NCBI GenBank assembly: GCA_019137255.1
Contig: WPDH01000172.1
Coordinates: 1 to 64,000, forward strand
From: Corinectria fuckeliana
Taxonomy: Eukaryota; Ascomycota; Sordariomycetes; Hypocreales; Nectriaceae
Direction of reading: 5' to 3'
DNA: 64,000 nt
Within the stretch, counting starts at the first letter, position 1; each line of letters starts with the position of its first letter. The notes below the pieces were generated by a model, which saw nothing but the letters and a program-made list of their open reading frames with translations, had not been told where the DNA came from and ran no database searches. The position numbers were made by a program, and so were the translations under genes. Below are positions 55,027 to 64,000 of this stretch, piece by piece.

Positions 55027-58000
55027 CGACAAAGGGAAAGAGAGATACCAGCCGTAGGGGTGTGGTTGGTCTCACCCTTTCCCCCTTTCCCGTGACTGAA
55101 CCCAGATGCATCGGGGCAAATCCTTCACACCCTCTCTCAACAGCCAGTCGCAGCTCCGAAGACAGCCAAACCCAGTGGCCGCGACGGAGGAGGGCGGGGA
55201 GGCTCCCTAGTCTGACGGATGGCGGATGGACGTGCGCCGTCGTCAAGGTTTCTGCTCCACTGCCTCTCCGTCCCGCGTCCTAGCGTTTTCCACAAGGGAG
55301 CCACTGGGAGTCATGATGTGAGGTTTCTGGTTTGCGAATGCGGACCTAGACGGGCGGACGGGCGGACGGGCCCATCCATCCAATCTAACCACGCAGGGCG
55401 GAGGCCAACACAGCTGAGCGGAAACATGGGCGCCGCCTGGCATCGACTCTCGCGATGTAGGCTGAAGCACACCGGTCGCCTAGAGCCCGCGTCCTTTAGC
55501 GACGGGGCGGCATCGTCAGAGACCACATATGCCAACAGGCCATTCGTCCTGGTGTAGTACTCGGAGGCGCTCGACCTGAAGCTGAGGATGGAGCCTTTAG
55601 CCGTGATTCAGACGCCCCTAGTGAGAACTGGGCTGTTCCAGTTGAGGCAACGCCGCTGATAGTAGGAGAGGTGTTCAGCCCTATCACAACGAGGAAGATA
55701 GGTCGGCCGAGCAAGGACGAGCTATGGAACTCATGAAAGGGGTGCAGGAGACGGCCAGTCACGACCGAGAAGAAGTGTTTTCTGGCTGACCAACGACGCT
55801 GTCATGGCCCAGCGTTGCGGAACAAGCGAGCACGCGATTGTCGCTCTCTTAGGAAAAGGACCAACGAAAGTCGCAAGCCCGCGGCTCGGATACTTGGACG
55901 ACGCCAGGCGACTGGACCAACGCGCTAATCCCGCATTCCCAAAGGGATCAGGACCCATCCAACAGCGCAAGCCACGCTGGCCATTCTCGGACGACGTCGC
56001 CCACCTCCGCCCGCCTCCAAAGAACGTGCGGATGAGACTATATCTCAATGGCCACGGCTGAGGGCCAACAGAGTTGGATCAGCCTGGAGAGGTCTGTCCC
56101 TGACACTGAAAGTCGTCACGTTACCCGAGACCATGCCTCATCGCGTCTCAGTCAGTAGGCCAATGGCCGTAGCGAAACCCCTGCTCACCCGATGAGCCCC
56201 CTGGTCGTTGAGGGCGATGGCGGTTACGATTGGAGAGTGCGGCTAAGCAATTGGGCTGCTGGGTTGGTTGACGTCTCCAGTCGTCTCCAGTGTTCGCCGG
56301 CTCGAACCCCCTCAACGACATCGCAAGTTCGCTTGATAGTTCCGCTGCTCATTCTCGAACGGCCCTTGGGAGATAGCGGCTTGCACATGGCCAGCTGGGA
56401 CGATGATGAGCTGGCAACGAGACAAAGCCGCACAAGCGCCTGTCTCTGGCCTCACCGCCAGGCCGAGTATCGAGTACTTCTGATCTTCATCCGAGTGACT
56501 TTGCAGGGATCTGGACCTCAAAAAGGTGGCTCTCTCCTCACTGGGGATCTGCGATTCGCTCGGTATCCCAGCGCCACAGCGGGATCTGGGTTGTGATGAG
56601 GCTTGACAGGTGAAGGGCCGGGGAGCCCAGCCACGCGGGAGGTGCCACGTCAACGGGGCACCAGCCTCACCTTGAAAAAAACCTGTGGCACTTGCAGTCT
56701 AAGTGCGGCCGGGTGTGGCGGAGCACTGGTGGGATGCCTCCCCATTGCCACTTTTGGAACAGATGATGACACCGTCTGCAGTAAGTCCCGAGCAATATTG
56801 ATCGTGCAGGGAGATCCGGAACTGGTTCGATTTAGACAAGACGTGACGTCTACAACCGCCATAGACGCGGGACAACGCATAGAATCGCCCCCGTCGAGCT
56901 ACAAGTTTCAGCTTTCCTCGGTACCGGAGCTGGTCGAAGTCGGGGCGGCGCAGGCACTACCGCCTAGTACCGCTGGGAAAGGCTGGCTAACTTGGCCACC
57001 GGGCTGATTGACCTTAGGTCGCTTTGGTCACCGGGCTGGTCAGATCACTCCTCGTGATTGCTTGTTATGTCGGTCAAGGCTAGAGTTTTCATGATGACGT
57101 CTCAGTGCCGGGGCGGTGCTCTGGCTGCCAATGTTGGGCGGCCTGGCTCTATGATCTGGGTCGCGTGAGCCCGGTTTGTCTTGGTCGTTAGCTCACGGGG
57201 CCTGTCCCGCACTTTCGAATTCGGACAGACGAGCACAGTGTTGTGGTATAGATACGAAGTACTCCGTACGCTTCGATGTCTTACATCGGCCTAGTTCCTC
57301 AGTCTCGGCCGATACCTTTTTAGTTGAGAAGCTCACTGGTAGACTCGGAGCAAAGGACAGATGTACTTGTTGCTCCCCTCGCCGCACTGATAAAGCCAAC
57401 GTAAGCGAGAAATAAGATTCCGTAATTACGGCGATAACTAATATTGTAATGCAAGCAGTAGTAAAGGATTGGCGAACAGGTTCGGTCTCGGCGCGGCGGA
57501 TAAGACGTGCGCTATAGCTATTGATCCGCTATAGCTGTTGATCAGGCAGGGTGAGACATGCATTAGAACCCGCCCCCAGGTGGTGGCATGGGGGGTGAAA
57601 CAAAGGATGCGCGGTCATTGGTAGAAAATGTTTCAGAAATAGCCAATGAGAATGCGTAAAAGACGGATAGGATGGCCACTCCCAGGCAAGGAGGGCGCTT
57701 TGTGTGGCCTGATGAACGAATTAGAACATAATGCCCTGTCGTCTTGGATCTTGGACTCCCGTAAATAGGGAGAGACAGCTAGAGTTTCCAGAATGTCTCG
57801 CTGCTTAGATAAGTGCTTAGGCATACGAGCTCGTTCCGAGACCATTGCGGACGGGGATGGTGGCGCTTGCGACGGTACTCTGTGCCGTAAAGGGCAATGG
57901 CGAAAGAGAAGTCCCGGGATATGAGGGGACAGCCCCTCCACCCGTCTCACTGACAACGTGGGTGTTCGTGGGCAGAACGCCGAGCGGGGTTCTTGGCCCA

Positions 58001-60662
58001 AGCAGCTGGGACGCTGTTGTTGACGAACGATGCCGCGATACTACTCCAGAGTCCAGGCATTCCCAGAACTGCGCTCACCTGTCGGTACTATGGTTAGACG
58101 CACACGAATAGACATGAACGGCCTCCCACACCATGACCGGGTCCTGTGCTATTATGGGGAGCATATCGAGGCTTGCTGGGCGCAAAATGCCAGGCTACTG
58201 CAGCGTGCAGCATACTTCCTGCAGTATTGGTGGAGTTGGTCGGGGTCGGCTGGAAAAGCAGGGCATGGGCGCAGGAGGAGAATAGGCCCAAGCTCTCGGC
58301 TCCCTACCCTGCGAGTAGGCAGCCAACGCTGAGTGTATGGTTGCCCTCAGCGGCGATTTGGGCATGTGAAGTTTGGGATATCGGGATTTGCGAGAATTGA
58401 TAGACTACGAGAGAGACAGGAAAGTGGAAGCAGGGAGGAGAAGAACTTGGGTGCCACACTGTAAGATGGAAGGAGCCTCACAACGACTCCCTACCATGGT
58501 ACCTGCTAAGCTGCCTCTACTACTATGCCCAATCTCAACACAGTTCAAACGTCCCGTGACTCCCGTGTGTTCTACTGAACTTCCAAGTTCGTCCAAATTA
58601 CCAATTCATGCGACGCCATGTCCATTTCTCAACCCCCCCCCCCTTATGTTAAGGAACGAGCGCGCAAATCATCAATCAGCCCATGTTGCTTTGTGATTTG
58701 GCTGACAAGGCCCGTGTAATTGTCACAGTAACCAACCTCACGCGCGCTGATGACGCGGGGACGCCTGTGACGATGAACTGTGAGACATGCAGACGCACGC
58801 AGCCCAGATTGCCCTGTCGGAGTGGACGCAGCGAGACATACTGCCTGCATGTCTAAGACATGCAGCAGGCTCGCAGAGTGCCCGACAACAACCCTCGCTG
58901 AAAACCGCGACTGACCACGAAGGACTGGGCGTTGCAGGATTCAAGCCAATGCAACGAGTGTCGTAGTGTGTGGGTGGCATTGAGCCCCGCTGCGACCCAG
59001 GCAACCAGACTCTTCGAAGCGAGCCTCTCCATCTTTGTCCGTATGGCATCGGCAACGTTTGTCCATTGCAAAGCAAGCATGCCCCCTTGAAGGAGCGAGG
59101 AGCGAGGAGCGAGAGGCGGAACGATGAAGCCCAGAACTTGCTGGATCCAGGCCCGTGGGAGGTGCTCATGCTCAGTGAGTCGACCACTTGTCAAGTGTCG
59201 TTGAAAATTGCCCCTCGCCCACCCTCCTCTTCCTTCAACACCAACCAACAACGCCAACCTCAAAATACACATTTTTGCCCCCTTTGGCTGCCCTGCACCC
59301 GCATCAACCCTTGATCATATGCGCTCTCTTAGCCTCATCCCACGACAGAGACTGGCCTACTCCCTCCTCTCCTTACCCTTCCCACGGCGAGCATCTCCAC
59401 ATCTGGGCTTTTCTGATATCCATGGCATCCAGCGACGTCTAGACAGATGGAGCCAGATTTAGCTTCAGCAAGGACCCTCGTCCATCGGTCCATCCCTCCC
59501 ATAAACCATCGTTTACATCTCTCGCTTCTTCAACGGCCCCTTCGACTTAGCACTGGCTGGCCCCACCTCAGCGTCTCGTCAAGGATAGGCTCCCAATGGC
59601 TCGCAGCGTCGTCTACCACCAAAAGTGCGTGCAAATCCCAGCCAGGGTTTGATGCCCAATGACAGCCGCAAGTCTCTTCCAGAGGTCTCCCATAGGACGA
59701 GGCGGCATGCAGGCAGTGGGAGAAATGCGGCGCAGCTTGTAAAGCGGCACAAGGCTCCCTGAAAGTCCCACTGTGACGGCTCGCAAGCCAAATAGGTGAC
59801 TCGACCCGCGGCTTCGATGTCGTCGATCGGCGACTCCACGCCGTCGCCGCCGCCCCAAGGCGCACCCAAGCAAGGACGCCTTTACACGCAGTTAGGGCCG
59901 TCCCCGAAAAGACTCAACGGCCAAGGCCCCAGGACAGCCCACCCCAGCTTCCGCCTGTTGCCAGGATTAGACGCCACAGTCAGAATCGACACCCTAGCAA
60001 GTACCTTCGTCTGGTCACCCAGGTACTCCTGTACCAGCCGGCCTCGTCCACTCACGATTATGCCCCAGACCAGCGGCAATCACCTAAATACTATGGCTCC
60101 GTCTCCCGTTCGGGGCTCCCCGCTGTCATATCTCTCTCTTCTCTCTCTATACTCGACACTCCTCCTTGCCACAGTCTTTGTTTGTTTGGTTTCGTTTTCC
60201 TATCTCCTTCCCGTGTTTGCGTCCTGGAACTTTGAAGCTAGAACCCCGCCCTCGCCCATTGCATCCCTTCTCACGCGATTCTGTCGAATTCATTGCCCAC
60301 CTCCGCTACATCACCTGTCCATCGGTGCCGACACCATTCACCTACGAAGTAGACGCGGGCTCATCCCATCCATCACACCCTTCACCTCCGAGCTAGCCCA
60401 CTCTAGGCGCCGTACCCTTGACAGCCGGGGAGCGGTTTCACTCCCCCACCATCTTTGTTCCCCTCCGCACTAATACCGACAACCTCACCACATCCTATTC
60501 ACCCGCTTGCGCCTTCAGAGATTCGCGCATATCTCTCACTCATCGCCGGTTTTTTATTTTATTTAACTTATAATTCCTTTCCTACCTTCGCATATCCAGA
60601 CCGAATCCACTGGCGAACCATGGGCTTTGGGAGACATCGTCGGGATTGAAGGTTGGATAGAA
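55027..60662. other. 5.6 kb interval without a convincing gene
   Basis: Right flank of the TIR element. Normal GC content, no RIP. Many short open frames exist; an ATG-started 85-codon frame at 55804-56061 (+) is the cleanest but shows no family. Repeats: three copies of GGAGCGA at about 59093-59115 and an 11-base C run at 58633-58643. From about 59.2 kb the sequence becomes C/T-rich, as expected for the promoter and long leader of the gene starting at 60663. Confidence 0.45.
60620..60649 (+). promoter_or_regulatory. Upstream open reading frame in the leader
   Basis: ATG in strong context (ACCATGGG) opens a 9-codon frame (MGFGRHRRD) ending at TGA 60649, 13 nt before the main ATG and in a different frame. 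Such a uORF may lower translation of the main frame. It would be irrelevant if transcription starts further right or if the main start lies elsewhere. Confidence 0.5.
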
Positions 60663-63600
60663 ATGGAATCCGGCGGTTCAGGGTCCAGCCTCCCGTCCAG
60701 GCCCTTAGATGGGTCCCGGATCAGAAGGTTGGGGGATCCGCGAATGACTTTGGGTCCCCCAAGGCCGCTGAACCAGAACAGGACAGGAAAGGAATCCGAC
60801 GTTTCGAGGACCGCCCCGAGACCTTTACCTTCATCGGGAGTACGACCTTCTAGCAGGGTACCCCAACCCTCGAGCCGACGTCCATCGATACCTCAACCGA
60901 CATCTAGACCTGCTCTCAGCCATCAAGCCCAGTCATGGGCTTCTTCTAGTACTGTCGCGTCCAGCCGCTCAGGCACAAAACCCCGGGGCGGTTCTGGCTC
61001 CTCCTCCTCGGTACGATCTACGGACACGACTTCGAAGCCTGCCATGAACGTCTTGAGAAGAAAGAAGTCGTCTCTTTCAGGCGACCTCACCAGCCCACGA
61101 GCCGAATCACCTCGCACAAGTTCATCTTCTTCGCGACCGCTATCGCGCGGCTCGATGGACCCGATTTTCGGCATACACCTGGATAGAAGTATAACCCACA
61201 GTCCAGCTGAGATCCAAGTTGCTGAGGCAGTCGACTTGAACAAGACTAGGAAGTCACAAATCATTTATCCGGAACTTGACCGATACCGGGGAATCCGACA
61301 ACCTTCAAACTTGTCAGACGCCTCCTTTGAAGTCCCTTTCCGATTGGCAACCCATGACCTCCCGCCGCCGACTCCTGCTAGTCTGTTGTTCTCCGGGACA
61401 AGTGGAAGCCCTTCTACTAGGTTCTCCGAGTCACCTGGCCCAGGGTCCTACAGTCGCGATACTACGCCGACTTCCATTGCTTCTCAATCCCCTTCTTATG
61501 TTACTTCATTCCGAGGCAATCAAGTTAAGGGACGACTGGCTAGTCCTTCCCTGACGAGACCCCCGGTCACTCGAAGGAGGGCTGGTAGTATTCCCAATGA
61601 TGTTGACACTTTCACGGCTGATCCACATGGGCTTGCGGCGGTCAGAGAATCTCTCAATTCCTCTTCGTCAAACTCTACCGTTCGAGAGGGCGATAGAACG
61701 ATCAAGAAAGACAAAGTCAAGAGACTACCACCGCCACCGCCGAGCCCGCCGCCCCGGAAGTCTTCGCAAAAGTTCCGAGATACACCTTCGCCACCCAAGG
61801 TTGTGCCAAAAGCGCCACGGCAAGTGATTACTTCTCCATCGCCAGAGAGGAGTACCCGATCGGTCCCTTCCCAATCTCATCTTTCTCCCAAGGCCACTCC
61901 ACCTCTCCGGCCTAGTAGAGATGGAACTCCGGACATCCAATCTCAGCTATTCGGACCCGTGCCAATCATCCATAGCAACCTCTCTACGCAATCCCTACCT
62001 GCCGAGAGACGTGGGAGTGAGTCCGGCGTTTCGAGCTCACTCCCGAGAACTAGCAGTCAACTCTCGGAAGTAGAGAGGGTGGTCTCTACTTCACGACTTC
62101 CTATTGGAGCCGAAACCGCATCCTACTCACGAAGCCGATTGACTGTGGACCCTAAGAAGGCAACCAGGCCTGAGCTGTCGCAGCCCACACGCACACCTAG
62201 CCCCAATGTCACGAGCTCCTTTTCTCGTTTCGCCTTTTTCGGTCGCAAGAAGGTTCCTACTGATGGAAGTCAGTCCGAGAAGAAAGAAAAGGACAAGAAG
62301 AAGCTGATACGCAAAGGTCCTGCAGCTGGTACGGGGCACGAGGGATATGGAAGAATAGGTGGAACCCGCCGCCGCAGCGGCAGCATCAGCAATGTGACTC
62401 GGGGTTCCCCAGGAACGCAACCTTCGCAAGACAATGTCACCGGCAATGACACGTTCCTTGCAGAGCGTATCAACCCCGTCATCATTGCTGGAGGAGCAAT
62501 CGTTGAGAACCGCAACAACAGTTCGGATCTGCCTCGAATTGACAGCTCCCAGAGTCTCGCTCACGATCAACCCAAGAAAAGCTCAGATTCACTTTCGAGC
62601 ATCCGTCAAGGCTCACGTAACACTCTGTGGCCGTCGCCGATGTCACGCAATCCCAACTCTACCTTTGGGTACCGTCGACCATCCGATGGTAGTGACTCTG
62701 AAGGCGTTACCATGAAGTCGACTTTGGCTTTCCGGAGGTCCGTTCAGCGTCTACGATCTTCTCCGGACGACCCCTTGAGGTTGCCGCAGCCCATCAATAC
62801 GTCCGAAACAACCACCTCGCCTATGACCAGCTTCGACACGAGTGTCCTTTCCGATGAATCGTATTTCGAGCTACAGCGAGAGATCTCCCGCGATGCGAAT
62901 CCAGCTCAACCAGCTCAACCAGCTCAACCGGCGCCGAAGAAGCTGACGAAGCGGTCGCGATCTCCTCGGAAATGGAACCTATTCGGGCGAACGCAGACCC
63001 AGCAAAATTCCAAGAAGAGCGAGCAGGTGACTGCCACCGTCCAAGTCGTCGAGAAGAAACCTGTTGCATTCTATACCATTTTGGATTCTTCGGAACAAGA
63101 GGACAGCGAGCCCATGGATGTACGAGAGGTATTGAGGCGTGCGGAAGTATACGGGAAGCCACCAAGCAGCGGTAAGGCTCCTGATACCACCCAGAGCACC
63201 CACAGCACGCCAGAGATCACACAGCCGTCGGCAAGCACAGCGTCACAGCCCGAACAGCCAATTCGACGCAGTGCCCCCAAAACCAGCTCCAGGCCACGGC
63301 TGCCCTTCGCGCAGCCTGCTGCTCGGGGTCGCCCTATGCTTCAGGTTTCCATTGCTCCTCAAGTCCCCTCTCGTCCATCTACTAGCAACGACACGTCTGG
63401 TCGCCGAAGTCGCCTACCTCAAGTGGGAAGAATCCCCAAAGTCGTTAGCAATCGATCTGACCACCTTTCTCCGAGGAGCTTTTCGCGGCCTTTCCGTGCA
63501 AGCCTGCAACCGCCACCTCGGGCCGTAGGTGCAATCGACCCCGCATCAATCGCAAAGGGGCCCAGCCCACCCAAGCCTTCAGTGCCTGTATCAGATCTCA

Positions 63601-64000
63601 TAATGGAAGGCTCGACCGTTGGCAGCGGAACTAACATCTCGTCTCATGGCTCGAATTCAGGCATATCACCGGAGTTGAGCCGTACCGAGAAGGAGTTTAT
63701 CGCTTTCTCCCCGCGCAAAGATTCGGACGGGACCATCTATACCTCAAGCTCAAGCTGCTCTGGAGTGGCTCCCTTCTCTGAAGCCACTGCGGTCATTCCC
63801 AGCCCGAACGACCCTCCCATTGATGACGAGGTTTGGGACGAGTACAATGACCTGCTTGTCGAGGAAAACGTCAAGGGCCCAACATCGGCTTCGTCCTCAA
63901 AGGGCACCCCCTTCCACCTGGAGACTTATCAATCCCAACTAGCCAAAGGAGAGTCGTTGGAGTCGCCGACAATTACGTTTGATCACCGCAAAGCGTCTAC
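60663..64000 (+). CDS. Long Ser/Pro-rich disordered protein (partial, 3' end outside window)
   Basis: Open for 1112 codons from ATG 60663 to the window edge with no stop. The frame is open upstream to about 60570 but has no earlier ATG. The sequence is Ser/Pro/Arg-rich and largely disordered, with many SP and RRxS-type phosphosite-like motifs. It has a Pro-rich SH3/WW-ligand-like stretch RLPPPPPSPPPRK (about residue 350), aromatic-basic patches FSRFAFFGRKK (about 520) and KWNLFGRTQ (about 770), and a PAQPAQPAQPAP repeat (about 745-756). An acidic aromatic motif, DDEVWDEYNDLL (about 1055), looks like a conserved short linear motif. A catalytic or membrane domain may lie beyond the window. Likely a scaffold or signalling protein; no family name can be given. 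Confidence 0.8.
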   Translation, partial: MESGGSGSSLPSRPLDGSRIRRLGDPRMTLGPPRPLNQNRTGKESDVSRTAPRPLPSSGVRPSSRVPQPSSRRPSIPQPTSRPALSHQAQSWASSSTVASSRSGTKPRGGSGSSSSVRSTDTTSKPAMNVLRRKKSSLSGDLTSPRAESPRTSSSSSRPLSRGSMDPIFGIHLDRSITHSPAEIQVAEAVDLNKTRKSQIIYPELDRYRGIRQPSNLSDASFEVPFRLATHDLPPPTPASLLFSGTSGSPSTRFSESPGPGSYSRDTTPTSIASQSPSYVTSFRGNQVKGRLASPSLTRPPVTRRRAGSIPNDVDTFTADPHGLAAVRESLNSSSSNSTVREGDRTIKKDKVKRLPPPPPSPPPRKSSQKFRDTPSPPKVVPKAPRQVITSPSPERSTRSVPSQSHLSPKATPPLRPSRDGTPDIQSQLFGPVPIIHSNLSTQSLPAERRGSESGVSSSLPRTSSQLSEVERVVSTSRLPIGAETASYSRSRLTVDPKKATRPELSQPTRTPSPNVTSSFSRFAFFGRKKVPTDGSQSEKKEKDKKKLIRKGPAAGTGHEGYGRIGGTRRRSGSISNVTRGSPGTQPSQDNVTGNDTFLAERINPVIIAGGAIVENRNNSSDLPRIDSSQSLAHDQPKKSSDSLSSIRQGSRNTLWPSPMSRNPNSTFGYRRPSDGSDSEGVTMKSTLAFRRSVQRLRSSPDDPLRLPQPINTSETTTSPMTSFDTSVLSDESYFELQREISRDANPAQPAQPAQPAPKKLTKRSRSPRKWNLFGRTQTQQNSKKSEQVTATVQVVEKKPVAFYTILDSSEQEDSEPMDVREVLRRAEVYGKPPSSGKAPDTTQSTHSTPEITQPSASTASQPEQPIRRSAPKTSSRPRLPFAQPAARGRPMLQVSIAPQVPSRPSTSNDTSGRRSRLPQVGRIPKVVSNRSDHLSPRSFSRPFRASLQPPPRAVGAIDPASIAKGPSPPKPSVPVSDLIMEGSTVGSGTNISSHGSNSGISPELSRTEKEFIAFSPRKDSDGTIYTSSSSCSGVAPFSEATAVIPSPNDPPIDDEVWDEYNDLLVEENVKGPTSASSSKGTPFHLETYQSQLAKGESLESPTITFDHRKAS

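Noticed and set aside
55804..56061. 85-codon ATG-started frame right of the TIR element
   Set aside because: Moderate codon bias but no homology signal, no splice context and no neighbours to support it; kept only as a remark in the interval description.

Overview
The window looks like nuclear DNA from a filamentous ascomycete (Pezizomycotina, probably Sordariomycetes). The evidence is short GT–AG introns of 50–100 nt, GC-rich third codon positions, typical fungal families (a Zn(II)2Cys6 regulator, Ssh4, Dcr2 and Tho1 homologues, a DH-domain RhoGEF), and one ~5 kb tract that is almost pure A/T and has nearly lost CA/TG dinucleotides, the mark of repeat-induced point mutation (RIP). The species cannot be fixed from the sequence.

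Layout: a C-homopolymer opens the window (1-70). A Zn2Cys6 transcription factor gene follows (1154-3517, +). A gene-poor stretch (3.5-8.5 kb) holds shifted-frame coding fragments, including a probable decayed 2EXR/F-box-like gene on the minus strand. Then come ssh4 (8531-10248, -), a single-pass membrane protein (12749-13969, -), a large unrecognised protein (15094-17319, -), a 28-nt inverted repeat, a tRNA-Gly(GCC) with an 11-nt intron (18112-18193, +) and a charged, disordered protein (19795-21618, -). A 7 kb gene-empty interval follows. Next are a membrane-anchored endonuclease/exonuclease/phosphatase-fold enzyme (28810-29892, -), a small acidic protein ending in a PP1-docking-like motif (34495-35235, +), an intronless 1978-aa RhoGEF-type protein (37693-43629, +), dcr2 (44996-46911, -) and tho1 (48333-49218, +). 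A 5,049-bp terminal-inverted-repeat element (49970-55018) carries 160-bp TIRs and an 8-bp target-site duplication; its inside is wrecked by RIP and carries a recurring A/T palindrome. About 5.6 kb without a convincing gene leads to a long disordered-protein gene that runs off the right edge (60663->64000, +).

The genes do not form an obvious biosynthetic cluster. They are mostly housekeeping or signalling functions: endosomal ubiquitin-ligase adaptor (ssh4), phosphatase (dcr2), mRNP export (tho1), Rho signalling (DH protein). Most ordinary coding regions were checked for start codon and splice phase. Two genes need starts internal to the longest open frame, because the upstream 'start' is GTG or TTG. 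The most unusual feature is the RIP-destroyed TIR element with its array of palindromes. No clearly new defence-like or metabolic system was found.
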